DNA of 64,000 bases from Oleispira antarctica RB-8 (GCA_000967895.1 FO203512.1:755582-819581); one strand, 5' to 3'. Positions 27,577 through 36,345 are shown, counted from the first letter of the stretch. The notes: generated from the sequence alone by a model not told the origin. Translations and numbers: made by a program.

Positions 27577-27852
27577 TTGCTTGATGAGCTTGACCAATAT
27601 GAATGGTATTTCGATGTTTACTCGAAAGTTGGTTCTGATATATCTGCTATCACAAAAATTATTATTAATGACGATGAAGGCCAATATGATCGGAATGAAT
27701 TCGATGAGTCAACGTATCCAAGCTCCAAAGGCTATGCCTTGCTGATGTCTATTATAATGATTCATTCATGTATTAGTGAACCGGCCCATTGTTTTCTATG
27801 CGCACCTTTTTCAGCAAGTCATTATCATCGTCATAACTCACAAACCAATTAA
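27577..27852 (+). pseudogene. Possible gene remnant after the cassette array
   Basis: A 91-residue frame with a TTG start and no ribosome binding site, abutting the broken attC. Its first half (YEWYFDVYSKVGSDISAITK, then NDDEGQYDRNEFDES) looks protein-like; the second half is low quality and overlaps the end of the MAPEG gene on the other strand. I read it as the tail of a truncated cassette gene. No family recognised. Confidence 0.3.
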
Positions 27853-28257
27853 CTTAAGTGCTAGCCATATCGTTAATGCTAATAAAATTAATACACCAGC
27901 CAGAAAAAGTTTAAAACGATGGGGTACAAAATTAGAAGTTACGTGAATATAGGTATGCATGTAGCGGGTTAATACATAGATGCTCATAATCGAGATAAGG
28001 AAGCTATCCACATTGTTTGTCAGGTAGTAAATAATACTGATGATGTAAAAGATAACGGGAGACTCAAATTGATTCCCCAAGTTGTTTAATACTTTTACTA
28101 CAGACACTGGCCATGCTTTCGGGTCTAAGGCCGCTTTCTTCCTATCAACACTACCTTTTTTAACGGCTCTACTTTTGACGATGCCTAAATAGATATACAG
28201 CATGAAAACAAGAGCAACATGAGCCAAGACGGGCAGGAATATTAGATCATTATTCAT
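27838..28257 (-). CDS. MAPEG-family membrane protein
   Basis: A 139-residue protein with four predicted membrane helices and the MAPEG-type pattern: AHVALVFMLYIYLGIVKSRAV in helix 1, NLGNQFESPVIFYIISI in helix 2 (the N-x-x-E-x-P glutathione-site motif) and VLTRYMHTYIHV in helix 3. Relatives are microsomal glutathione transferases, though bacterial ones are mostly uncharacterised. ATG 28257 is chosen because AGAAGG lies 8 nt upstream. It is divergent from a TetR gene with a palindrome between them. Confidence 0.82.
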   Translation of the reverse strand: MNNDLIFLPVLAHVALVFMLYIYLGIVKSRAVKKGSVDRKKAALDPKAWPVSVVKVLNNLGNQFESPVIFYIISIIYYLTNNVDSFLISIMSIYVLTRYMHTYIHVTSNFVPHRFKLFLAGVLILLALTIWLALKLIGL

Positions 28258-28311
28258 CACGAGCACCTTCTAATTTGAATTTCACTAGGATTAGTTGATA
28301 AATTATCATAT

Positions 28312-28354
28312 ATTGACACTGTCAATTTAAGCAGAGTATGTGGGCAGTGTCAAT
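28312..28354. promoter_or_regulatory. Palindromic operator between MAPEG and TetR genes
   Basis: ATTGACACTGTCAAT (28312-28326) is a perfect 7+1+7 palindrome and GTGTCAAT recurs as a half site at 28347-28354, touching the TetR start. TTGACA inside it could serve as a -35 box. Typical of a TetR regulator controlling itself and the divergent gene. Confidence 0.65.
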
Positions 28355-28951
28355 ATGATTGAAACATCACGGTATCATCATGGGAATTTACGAGAGCAAA
28401 TCCTTCAAACTGCTTTTGTGCTATTAGATGTTGAAGGCATTGATGCTGTGGGAATTAGAAAAATTGCCCGACTTCTTGAAGTCGCTCACTCGGCTCCTGC
28501 TAACCATTTCAAAAGTAAGCAAGCTTTACTCGTTGCTTTAGCTACAGATTCTTTTCGTGATTTATATTCAAAAATTGTTCAAGAAAATTCGAAAGAAACG
28601 GATGATTTCAGAGTGGCTATTCATTCTTTTAGTAATACGATCTTAGAATTTGGTCTGAAATATCCGAACCGCTATAAACTCTTATGGCGAAGTGAATATG
28701 TGGATGATCAAGATAGTGATCTGGGGATCGCAAAGGAAGATATTTATACTCAGCTTACGGCCATACTGAGTGAGCAGGCCAAAAAAAAGCAGGTGGATGT
28801 TGAATCACAAGCCATTGCCCTTTGGTCGTTAATTCATGGTTATGTATTACTTCGTTTGGATAAAAATCTAAAGGATGGATACGATGAAGTGACAGGCCTT
28901 AAAAGACAGGTAGCCATTATTGATGTTTTGATTGATGGCATCATTGAATAA
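28355..28951 (+). CDS. TetR-family regulator with WHG-type C-terminal domain
   Basis: With ATG 28355 the protein has 198 residues; GTG 28340 would add five. The N-terminal helix-turn-helix (about 5-60) reads GNLREQILQTAFVLLDVEG then IRKIARLLEVAHSAPANHFKSKQALL. The C-terminal domain contains ALWSLIHGYVLL, matching the W-x-x-x-HG motif of the TetR_C_33/WHG family. It probably represses the divergent MAPEG gene and itself through the 28312 palindrome. Inducer unknown. Confidence 0.88.
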   Translation: MIETSRYHHGNLREQILQTAFVLLDVEGIDAVGIRKIARLLEVAHSAPANHFKSKQALLVALATDSFRDLYSKIVQENSKETDDFRVAIHSFSNTILEFGLKYPNRYKLLWRSEYVDDQDSDLGIAKEDIYTQLTAILSEQAKKKQVDVESQAIALWSLIHGYVLLRLDKNLKDGYDEVTGLKRQVAIIDVLIDGIIE

Positions 28952-29071
28952 AATAGAAAATTACTTCTATCCAAGGCTGATCCTATTAACTTTGTTTTAA
29001 ATAGTTGGTTTTTGAAATCGAACTGACTACACTGTGTGAAAATTTAACGCAGCGTAATGAGCAGGAAGCTT

Positions 29072-30184
29072 ATGATTACAAAACCACAAGGTGGGCAGTT
29101 TGTTATTGGTGATGGTCGATTGAGCGGGTACATTGCCGTTGCTCTTGCATCACTCAGTTTGTTAGGCGTATTGGCCTTTCACTTTCCACAATATCTTACC
29201 ACTCCAGAATTACGTCAATCATATAATGTCGATGTTATTCGTACAATTATGTTTGCTGCGTTAGTGATTTCAGGCGCTTTGGGATTGTGGAATATGATCC
29301 GTAATGTGAATAAACGGGCGGCCCTTATTGCTTGGGTATTAGTATCGATTGCCATTATGCTGGGCGGCCATCGCATTGAGGTGGGTGACTTTCCTGATCA
29401 TACGCCGTACTTAGGTCTCGATTGGTTTATTTTAGATTTGTTGGGATCAACATTAATCTTTGTGTTCATTGAAAAAATCATTCCCTATCGTAAGCAAGCC
29501 GTCCTGCGAGAAGAGTGGCAAACGGATACCCAGCATTTCTTAGTGAATCATCTGTTAATTGGTTTTGCATTATTAGCGGCTAACCAATTTGTGACACAAT
29601 TCTTTGGTTGGGCCGTCAGTGATGTATTGCAGCAAATGGTGCAATCGATGCCTTGGTGGTTGCAGTTATTTGTAGTGCTGCTGTTTGCTGACCTAATGCA
29701 ATATTCGCTGCATCGTGCTTATCATGAGGTGCCTTATTTGTGGCGTTTTCATAGTGTGCATCATAGTGTTGAAACCATGGATTGGTTGGCCGGTTCGCGC
29801 CAGCACTTTCTTGAACTGGTGGTGACGCGTTGCTTTGTATTAACACCCATCTTTGTATTTGGTTTTGATAAGTCGGTAGTAGACACTTATATTATTATTG
29901 TCGGTTTTCAAGCGGTCTTTAATCACGCTAATGCGAACATTCATGTGGGATGGCTTAAGTACATCATTGTTACACCGCAATTTCATCATTGGCATCATGC
30001 TTCAGATAAAGCGGCGATTGATCGCAACTATGCCGCGCATTTTTCGTTTATTGATTATTTATTTAAAACAGCTGTGCGTGGGCAAGATAGATGGCCTAAA
30101 AAATACGGTATTGTGGGCGGTGGTATGCCAGAAAGTTGGATTAAACAGCAGACTTATCCGTTTACTAAATCAAAAAAGAAGTAG
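29072..30184 (+). CDS. Sterol desaturase/fatty acid hydroxylase family protein
   Basis: A 370-residue inner-membrane di-iron oxygenase-type protein with about seven helices. The histidine clusters expected for the superfamily are present: HRAYHE, FHSVHHS, NHANANIH and HHWHH in the second half. ATG 29072 is preferred over 29057 because AGGAAG lies just upstream. The N-terminal third has three or four extra helices. The substrate is not evident. An 18-bp palindrome follows the stop. Confidence 0.85.
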   Translation: MITKPQGGQFVIGDGRLSGYIAVALASLSLLGVLAFHFPQYLTTPELRQSYNVDVIRTIMFAALVISGALGLWNMIRNVNKRAALIAWVLVSIAIMLGGHRIEVGDFPDHTPYLGLDWFILDLLGSTLIFVFIEKIIPYRKQAVLREEWQTDTQHFLVNHLLIGFALLAANQFVTQFFGWAVSDVLQQMVQSMPWWLQLFVVLLFADLMQYSLHRAYHEVPYLWRFHSVHHSVETMDWLAGSRQHFLELVVTRCFVLTPIFVFGFDKSVVDTYIIIVGFQAVFNHANANIHVGWLKYIIVTPQFHHWHHASDKAAIDRNYAAHFSFIDYLFKTAVRGQDRWPKKYGIVGGGMPESWIKQQTYPFTKSKKK

Positions 30185-30187
30185 TGC

Positions 30188-30205
30188 GTCAGTAAGCTTA
30201 CTGAC
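30188..30205. repeat. Perfect 18-bp palindrome
   Basis: GTCAGTAAGCTTACTGAC is its own reverse complement and lies 3 bp after the sterol desaturase-family gene stop. It has no loop, so as DNA it suits a dimeric protein site better than a terminator. A 29-codon frame (30207-30296) begins just after it and overlaps the next start by 4 bp. Confidence 0.6.
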
Positions 30206-30292
30206 AATGTCTAAATTGAAAAATTATTATCACTACGATGATGATTCATTAGTACTTGCCCCACAGAGGGCATTACAGCTTGAAGGTAGAAT

Positions 30293-30892
30293 ATGAATAT
30301 TGAACTGGCCTTAAATCAGTTTTACGAAGAAAGTGGTTTTGAACCGGAAACAGGAAAACGTCCAGCCTTTGTAGAGGTTTTTGTAGGCTGTTTATTAATT
30401 CCACTACCAAATATTGAAATCAGAAGAAAGTACATTAAGTATCATGACTTGCATCATGTCATTAATGATTTTAATTCATCGCAAGCTGGAGAAGGTGAAG
30501 TTAGTGCATGGGAACTTGGAACGGGAAGTATGCTGCATCCTATACTCATGTTTATGAATTTAATTGCGATATCAACAGCTCTCGCGATTAATCCTGTTCG
30601 TGTATTTAAAGCCTATTTAGTGGGCTGTAAAAGTAAAAATTTATATTGCCCTAAGGTTAGGCGCCGCATTGATAGTGGTGAATTGAATGATATTGAGCAG
30701 TTAAAACGCGAGTTTTTAAATTGTCGTTGTAGCGATGCATGGATAGCTTTAAAAATGATTCCGTTTGTTATTTTTGCGCTTCTCTCTATTGTGATTCATC
30801 TTATTCTAGTGATACCGGCTTTATTATATAAAAAAGTCTGGGGTAGGTTTTTTCAGGCGAAGCTAGTGAAAGTGGTAAAGGTACGTAGTTGA
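30293..30892 (+). CDS. Coq4-like membrane-associated protein
   Basis: A 199-residue protein. Residues 51-67 read HDLHH...GE, fitting the HDxxHx11E zinc motif of Coq4, the protein that organises ubiquinone synthesis in mitochondria and has bacterial relatives. The preceding KRPAFVEVFVGCLLIPLPN and a Leu/Ile-rich segment near 80-100 also fit the helical Coq4 fold. Unlike typical Coq4 it ends with a long hydrophobic helix (about 158-182) and a basic tail. Good ribosome binding site (GAAGG). It may form a unit with the sterol desaturase-family gene, suggesting lipid or quinone modification; this is inference. Confidence 0.6.
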   Translation: MNIELALNQFYEESGFEPETGKRPAFVEVFVGCLLIPLPNIEIRRKYIKYHDLHHVINDFNSSQAGEGEVSAWELGTGSMLHPILMFMNLIAISTALAINPVRVFKAYLVGCKSKNLYCPKVRRRIDSGELNDIEQLKREFLNCRCSDAWIALKMIPFVIFALLSIVIHLILVIPALLYKKVWGRFFQAKLVKVVKVRS

Positions 30893-30908
30893 TCGCAAAG
30901 AATGCATA

Positions 30909-31006
30909 ATGGCAGTACCTTAGGTAACTATTCATGCGACTTTTGAAACATCTTTTCATCTAAGCTTATCTCCAGCAGATACTTCCCCGTTCAGCGAATT
31001 TAAACC
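30909..31006 (+). pseudogene. Decayed copy of the NUDIX gene 5' end
   Basis: This stretch resembles the region around the start of the intact NUDIX gene (32605-32702) at roughly three quarters of positions, including the ATGCGACTTTT start and CTCCAGCAGA / TTCCCCG blocks. It carries a one-base deletion after the first codons and a TAA stop at 30961. Only about 75 coding bases remain. It lies on the far side of the ada-like/alkB pair from the intact gene. Confidence 0.75.
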
Positions 31007-31104
31007 CTAGTCAGTATTTTAGCGTCTGAATATGCGCAAGAATCGGGTTGTTTTAATTAGGTCGCCGTTTACACTGTTATGCATTCCTGTTTGAGTCACA
31101 AACC

Positions 31105-31950
31105 ATGAGCAGTACTTGTATTCAATATCATAAAATTGCAAAGGCCATCGCGTATTTGGATGATAATTTTAAACAGCAACCTAGCTTAGATCAGGTTGCT
31201 GAACAGCTGAATATGAGTGCCTTTCATTTTCAGCGTTTATTCAAAGAATGGGTGGGTATTAGCCCAAAAAAATACCTGCAGTTTTTGACGGTAAGTTATG
31301 CAAAGAGTCAACTTGAAGCTGAAAAATCAAGTTTATTGAAGGTAGCTGCAGAGGCTGGACTTTCGGGGTCAGGGCGATTGCATGATCTATTCGTGAATAT
31401 CGAAGGGATGACACCAGGGGAATATAAAAAGGGTGGGCAAAATTTAGCCATTAATTATAGCTTTTCTGAAACACCCTTTGGGGATGTGGTCGTGGCCTCT
31501 ACGGAGAAAGGGATTTGCTATTTAGCCTTCATCGACAGTTATGCATTAGGGCTTGAAGAGTTGAAGAAAAATTTTCCTAATGCCTCTTATCAAAAAAGAT
31601 TGGATAACAATCAGAAAAATACTTTGTGTATTTTTCAACACGACTGGAGTCAACTTAATAAGATTAAACTGCACTTGAAAGGAACAGATTTTCAATTGAA
31701 GGTGTGGCAAGCGTTGTTAACTATTCCGCAGGGTGGCTTGGTAACTTACGGTAATATTGCGCGTCGCATAACTCAGCCAACGGCGTCGCGTGCTGTGGGT
31801 ACTGCGATTGGCAGTAATCCTATTGCTTTCTTAATTCCTTGTCATCGTGTTATTCAATCTTCGGGTAATATTGGGGGCTATCGTTGGAATCCAATTCGCA
31901 AGAAAGCAATCATCGGCTGGGAAGCAGCTAAGCAATATGCTGATGAATAA
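31105..31950 (+). CDS. Ada-like AraC HTH + O6-alkylguanine-DNA methyltransferase
   Basis: A 281-residue two-domain protein: an AraC-type helix-turn-helix (about 1-105; LDQVAEQLNMSAFHFQRLFKEW) joined to a suicide methyltransferase (about 118-281) with active-site Cys246 in IPCHRVI and the DNA-binding TASRAVGTAIGSNP block. Compared with E. coli Ada (354 residues) it lacks the N-terminal zinc domain that repairs phosphotriesters and senses alkylation, so it cannot be activated the E. coli way. alkB follows after 31 bp, as in ada-alkB operons. Confidence 0.92.
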   Translation: MSSTCIQYHKIAKAIAYLDDNFKQQPSLDQVAEQLNMSAFHFQRLFKEWVGISPKKYLQFLTVSYAKSQLEAEKSSLLKVAAEAGLSGSGRLHDLFVNIEGMTPGEYKKGGQNLAINYSFSETPFGDVVVASTEKGICYLAFIDSYALGLEELKKNFPNASYQKRLDNNQKNTLCIFQHDWSQLNKIKLHLKGTDFQLKVWQALLTIPQGGLVTYGNIARRITQPTASRAVGTAIGSNPIAFLIPCHRVIQSSGNIGGYRWNPIRKKAIIGWEAAKQYADE

Positions 31951-31981
31951 ATAAAAGAGATTACTTCACTCGAGATTAAGT

Positions 31982-32590
31982 ATGCCTTTATTTCAAGACC
32001 TGATGGAACCTAGTATCAACCAACTGCCTTATGATGGTGAGGTTCATTATTGGCGGCGTATTTTCAGTCAGGGTGATGCGCTGCAGTATTATGAATTATT
32101 ATTAAAGCAGATTGCTTGGAAAAATGATGAAGCCATTATTTTTGGTAAGCACATAGTAACGAAACGAAAAGTTGCATGGTATGCCGATGAACCTTATCAA
32201 TACACGTATTCTAACATTCATCGCACGGCCTTGAGGTGGACGCCTCATTTGTTAGCCCTTAAAGAAAAAGTAGAGGCTAAGACACAGCAGTCTTATAATT
32301 CTTGTTTATTGAATCTTTATCACACAGGTGATGAAGGTATGGCTTGGCACAGTGATGATGAACGTGCGTTAAAGGCGCAAGGTTCGATTGCTTCTTTAAG
32401 TTTAGGGGCTGTGCGAAAGTTTGCGTTTAAGCATAAAAAAACAAAAGAGCGTCTTGTGTTTGAACTCGAATCTGGTGACCTAATCGAAATGAAAGGCGAA
32501 ACGCAGAGCCATTGGTTGCATAATGTTCCAACCACAAAGAAAATACAGATGCCTAGAATTAATTTAACGTTTAGGCAAATGGAACAATAG
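31982..32590 (+). CDS. alkB: AlkB-type 2-oxoglutarate/Fe(II) DNA dealkylase
   Basis: A 202-residue dioxygenase that oxidatively removes alkyl lesions such as 1-methyladenine from DNA. Iron ligands are His123 and Asp125 in AWHSDDE and probably His180 in SHWLHNVP. The 2-oxoglutarate arginine is in MPRINLTFRQ, and SLSLGAVRKFAFKHK fits the eukaryote-like ALKBH2/3 subgroup more than E. coli AlkB. It is cotranscribed with the Ada-like gene. Confidence 0.9.
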   Translation: MPLFQDLMEPSINQLPYDGEVHYWRRIFSQGDALQYYELLLKQIAWKNDEAIIFGKHIVTKRKVAWYADEPYQYTYSNIHRTALRWTPHLLALKEKVEAKTQQSYNSCLLNLYHTGDEGMAWHSDDERALKAQGSIASLSLGAVRKFAFKHKKTKERLVFELESGDLIEMKGETQSHWLHNVPTTKKIQMPRINLTFRQMEQ

Positions 32591-32629
32591 GAATAAAAAA
32601 ACAATGGCGGCGCCTTTAAGTATGTATAC

Positions 32630-33169
32630 ATGCGACTTTTAAAAACAGCTTTTCACCCTGATGTGTCTCCAGCAGACATTTCCCCGACCAGTGAACTCAA
32701 ACTTGTTGAGCGTCACGCTGCTCGTGGTATTGTGATTAAGGGCGATAACATCTTATTGCTATACACACAGCGGTATCACGATTACAGCCTTCCCGGTGGT
32801 GGTATTGATGAAGGCGAAGATGAAATCGCGGGCTTGATCCGTGAATTAAGCGAAGAGACAGGTGCTCAGGGTGTGCGCAATGTAAAAGCCTTTGCGCGCT
32901 ATGATGAATATCGCCCGTGGTATAAAGCCGATGCCGATATTATTTACATGATCTCGCATTGCTATGTGTGTGAAATTGATGAAGTGCTGGGTAATACCGC
33001 GTATGAGTCTCATGAAGTGAGTAATGGGATGAAGCCGCTGTGGATAAATATTTATGAGGCAATTGCTCATAACGAAGCTGTGATTGCTAATAGTAATAAA
33101 AAGGGGCTTTCGATTGTGAGGGAGACATTTATGTTGAAGGTAATTGCAGAGGAGCTGGTTGCAGATTGA
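32630..33169 (+). CDS. NUDIX hydrolase
   Basis: A 179-residue pyrophosphohydrolase with a complete Nudix box at 57-79 (G57, E63, R71-E72, E75-E76, G78). The substrate is not predictable; it is not clearly MutT, RppH or NudC by length or flanks. It lies 39 bp after alkB and could be in the same transcript, cleaning damaged nucleotides. A decayed copy of its 5' end lies upstream of the ada-like gene. Confidence 0.92.
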   Translation: MRLLKTAFHPDVSPADISPTSELKLVERHAARGIVIKGDNILLLYTQRYHDYSLPGGGIDEGEDEIAGLIRELSEETGAQGVRNVKAFARYDEYRPWYKADADIIYMISHCYVCEIDEVLGNTAYESHEVSNGMKPLWINIYEAIAHNEAVIANSNKKGLSIVRETFMLKVIAEELVAD

Positions 33170-33306
33170 ATACTGAAAATACTCATGTTGGGTTGCGATC
33201 GCTATAACGATAGGCGATTCAGCCAGTCACACCTTTCTGCAATACGACTCTTGTAATAAGCTTCTCAGGTGTGATCAATTCTACTAACTTAATCAGGCAG
33301 AAATAC

Positions 33307-33332
33307 GCTAAAATAGCGGCTATTATTTTAGC
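33307..33332 (+). other. Hairpin in the helicase 5' leader
   Basis: GCTAAAATA and TATTATTTTAGC can pair around GCGGC with one bulge, ending 17 bp before the helicase ATG. Position suggests control of translation, perhaps by temperature, but there is no direct evidence. Confidence 0.35.
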
Positions 33333-33349
33333 TTTGAGCCCCATAATTA

Positions 33350-34717
33350 ATGTCTACTGCAACAACCGACGTCATACCGCCAGTTAATGTCACCACCTCT
33401 TTTGAGGAATTGGGTCTTATTCCGCCTTTATTAGCGCGCTTAACTGAGCTGGAATATCAGCAGCCAACGCCTATTCAAGCGCAAGCTATCCCAAGTGTAT
33501 TAGCGGGGCGTGACCTTATTGCAGGGGCAAATACCGGTTCTGGTAAAACAGCCACTTTTGCTTTACCTCTATTGCAGCAGCTGCATGCTGAAAAATCATC
33601 AGGAAGCAAAAACAGAGAAGGTAATTATGCGACGGGTCTGGTCTTGGTGCCTACTCGTGAGCTAGCCAAACAGGTTGCTGACAGTATTCGATCTTATGCC
33701 GTGCACTTTAACGGCGCAATCAAAACGGTTGCCGTGTTTGGTGGTGTATCGGTCAATACTCAGATGCAGGCATTACGCGGTGGTACTGATATTTTAGTGG
33801 CGACTCCAGGTCGATTACTCGATTTGATTTCAAGTAATGCCATTAAGCTCGATATGATTAAAACCTTGGTGCTTGATGAAGCCGATCGTATGTTGAGCCT
33901 AGGCTTTGCAGAAGAGCTATCGGCGCTATTAGCGCTTATGCCTAATAAATCAGGGCGAAAGCCAAAGCAAATCTTACTCTTCTCAGCGACATTTCCTGAG
34001 CAAGTAAAAGCATTAACGGCTGAGTTGCTGAACGACCCTGTTGAAATACAAGTACAAAGTGCGGACGCCAGCACGTTAGTACAGCGTGTTTTTACCGTTA
34101 ACAAAGGCGAAAAAACGGCCGTATTAGCGAATCTAATTAAGAAACATGAATGGCGACAAGCCCTTGTTTTCGTTAACTCTAAAAACGGCTGTGAGCATTT
34201 AGCCTATAAGCTTTCCAAGCATGACATTACCGCTGAAGTGTTTCACGGCGATAAAGGCCAGGGCGCACGTAGTCGTGTGCTTGAAGGCTTTAAAAGCGGA
34301 GATATTGAAGTATTGATTGCAACTGACATTGCCGCTCGTGGTTTAGACATCGAAAAATTGCCAGTAGTCATCAACTTTGATTTACCCAGAAGTCCATCCG
34401 ACTACATGCACCGTATTGGCCGAAGTGGTCGTGCTGGTGAAGTGGGCTTGGCGTTATCGCTGATTGATTATGAAGATTATCATCATTTCAAAATCATCGA
34501 AAAGAAGAACAAAATCTGGCTGGAACGTGAAGAAGTTACGGGCTTTGAAGTGGATGAATCGCTTATCGATCCCTCTTATGCTGAAGACAAACCAATGGCG
34601 CCACCTGCCGGTAGCGGTAAAAGTAGCGGCAAGAAAAAAGCCAAGAAAAATCTTAAAAGCAAGTCGTCGATTAATACCGATATTTGGTCGGGCTATTCAG
34701 AATCAGATTCTGAATAG
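33350..34717 (+). CDS. DEAD-box RNA helicase, RhlE-like
   Basis: A 455-residue ATP-dependent RNA helicase. All core motifs are visible: Q motif (YQQPTPIQAQAIP), I (GANTGSGKT), Ia (PTRELAKQV), II (DEAD), III (SAT), IV-VI (LVFVNSK, ATDIAARGLDIE, HRIGRSGRAG). The C-terminal tail after about 410 is Lys/Ser-rich (KSSGKKKAKKNLKSKS), as in RhlE-type proteins that use it for RNA binding. No DbpA or CsdA extra domain is present. It is a single gene. Confidence 0.93.
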   Translation: MSTATTDVIPPVNVTTSFEELGLIPPLLARLTELEYQQPTPIQAQAIPSVLAGRDLIAGANTGSGKTATFALPLLQQLHAEKSSGSKNREGNYATGLVLVPTRELAKQVADSIRSYAVHFNGAIKTVAVFGGVSVNTQMQALRGGTDILVATPGRLLDLISSNAIKLDMIKTLVLDEADRMLSLGFAEELSALLALMPNKSGRKPKQILLFSATFPEQVKALTAELLNDPVEIQVQSADASTLVQRVFTVNKGEKTAVLANLIKKHEWRQALVFVNSKNGCEHLAYKLSKHDITAEVFHGDKGQGARSRVLEGFKSGDIEVLIATDIAARGLDIEKLPVVINFDLPRSPSDYMHRIGRSGRAGEVGLALSLIDYEDYHHFKIIEKKNKIWLEREEVTGFEVDESLIDPSYAEDKPMAPPAGSGKSSGKKKAKKNLKSKSSINTDIWSGYSESDSE

Positions 34718-34771
34718 GAGACGAATAAACGCAGCATAAAGACGAATAAAAACCAAACCTGAGGATGTGAT

Positions 34772-35305
34772 ATGAAAATAATGAATAAGTTAGCTACTTT
34801 ATTAATGCTTCTTAGTCTGAATCATACAGTGACCGCAGCGAGCGTCGGTACTGGTGGACTGAGTGCTGCATTCTCAAAAGATTCTGCCAGTGTGGGGGTT
34901 GTCGTGGGCTCGGGCAGCGCTTTCGACGATGACTATATGATTTTGGGCTTTGGCGCGGGTTATTACGTGATTAACGGCTTAGAAATTGGTATTGATGCAC
35001 AGTACTGGTTTTCTGGTGAGCCTTCGATAACAAAAGTCACGCCTAAAATAACGTATGTTTTTACTCAACCACAAACGATCAGTCCTTACTTGGGTATATT
35101 TTATCGCCGTACATTTTACGGCGATTACGAGGGCATGAGTATGGACGATCAAAACTCATACGGTTATCGAGCGGGTGCTTATTTAAATTCAAGTGATGAT
35201 GTTTATATTGGTGGCGGTATTGTTCATGAAAAATATGTGGACTGTAATGAATTCGTTGATTGTTCTACAACATACCCCGAAATAATTTTTGCGATCAGTT
35301 TCTGA
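34772..35305 (+). CDS. Small outer-membrane beta-barrel protein
   Basis: A 177-residue protein with a signal peptide (about residues 1-22, cut after VTA-A) and alternating Gly/aromatic strands ending in a terminal Phe (FAISF), typical of outer-membrane barrels of the 8-strand kind. CNEFVDCS supplies two Cys in a loop. Two ATGs at 34772 and 34781 are possible starts. No named family recognised. Confidence 0.7.
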   Translation: MKIMNKLATLLMLLSLNHTVTAASVGTGGLSAAFSKDSASVGVVVGSGSAFDDDYMILGFGAGYYVINGLEIGIDAQYWFSGEPSITKVTPKITYVFTQPQTISPYLGIFYRRTFYGDYEGMSMDDQNSYGYRAGAYLNSSDDVYIGGGIVHEKYVDCNEFVDCSTTYPEIIFAISF

Positions 35306-35450
35306 TAATTCTTCAGCAAAAAGAGTTGAATATCTTATGAACACAAATTTAGTTCTTGATGTTGTCGTGCCAATATTTGAATCTAGCAGCACATTGAGAC
35401 TAAAAATAAACGTGCATGCACTTGATGCTTAGCACTACTGGAGAGCGTGA

Positions 35451-35801
35451 ATGAACCTAAATAACGTATTTTTAATATTATTGTCTGCATTATCTTTAAA
35501 TGTTTTTGCGTCATCGGAAGATGAAATTAATCATCTTTTAAACTTTGTAGCATCAACAGACTGTCAATATGAACGCAATGGCACAATGCATAGTGGTAAA
35601 GAAGCGGTTGAGCACATAAATAAGAAATATGCGTATTATTTAGACGACATCGAGACAACGGAAGACTTCATTAAATATTCCGCGACAAAGAGTAAAATGT
35701 CCGGTAAATATTATAAAATACACTGTGCTGGTAATTCATCCGTTAAAAGTCAGGATTGGCTTTTAACCGAGTTGTCGGTTTATAGAAATACACAAAAGTA
35801 A
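35451..35801 (+). CDS. DUF5329/YfeK-like periplasmic protein
   Basis: A 116-residue protein with a signal peptide (cleavage near VFA-S, residue 21). The mature part shows EINHLLNFVASTDCQYERNG, an HINKKYAYY block and IETTEDFIKYSATKSKMSGK, the pattern of the DUF5329 family that includes E. coli YfeK. Function unknown. GAGAG lies near the ATG. Confidence 0.75.
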   Translation: MNLNNVFLILLSALSLNVFASSEDEINHLLNFVASTDCQYERNGTMHSGKEAVEHINKKYAYYLDDIETTEDFIKYSATKSKMSGKYYKIHCAGNSSVKSQDWLLTELSVYRNTQK

Positions 35802-35872
35802 TCATCGGTTTAATATTAATTGGCAGGAAAGACTCTGTCCAATTATAAAGTATTAATTTCATAGAGATAATA

Positions 35873-36277
35873 ATGAACATTTTAAGTTTTTTTACTAGGT
35901 TTACAGTTGTTTATACATTGCTTATGGCAGCAGTAGGAATTGTAGCGGGGGTTTTTGAGGTCGAGAGCGCAAGTCATGCGAATACACCTATTTTGTTTGC
36001 TATTGCATTTTGGTGCTTTTATTCCTATTCAGATAAAAATGGAAGAATTATTGCGGGTAATGAAAAGTGGAAGTTGATATTTGCTGCCTTAGCAGGTGAC
36101 ATTATTGGGACTACTTTACTTGCCATACCAACGGTGATGTTGAACGAAATACCGCTAAATTATTTATTGATGGGAATGGCGATAGTAATACCTCTCCATT
36201 TTCTTATATTTTTGGCTGTGAATCATTTTGCTAAAAAGCAAATACTCAAACTGAAGCCAGAATTGGCTGATAGTTAA
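35873..36277 (+). CDS. Small four-helix membrane protein (ABZJ_00895-like)
   Basis: A 134-residue inner-membrane protein with four predicted helices (about 8-28, 38-54, 68-88, 96-118). It resembles the uncharacterised ABZJ_00895 family of small membrane proteins by length and helix layout, which is a loose assignment. It is preceded by GAGATAATA before the ATG. It lies alone between the YfeK-like gene and speB. Confidence 0.55.
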   Translation: MNILSFFTRFTVVYTLLMAAVGIVAGVFEVESASHANTPILFAIAFWCFYSYSDKNGRIIAGNEKWKLIFAALAGDIIGTTLLAIPTVMLNEIPLNYLLMGMAIVIPLHFLIFLAVNHFAKKQILKLKPELADS

Positions 36278-36345
36278 TCGGCTCATTCATTGGGCATTTT
36301 AAACGTTATTAAATCTCTTACTCTAGAGACTAAAAGAGAAACACA

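Noticed and set aside
29898-30296. 132-codon frame overlapping the sterol desaturase-family gene
   Set aside because: It is a shadow in another frame of a strongly supported gene.
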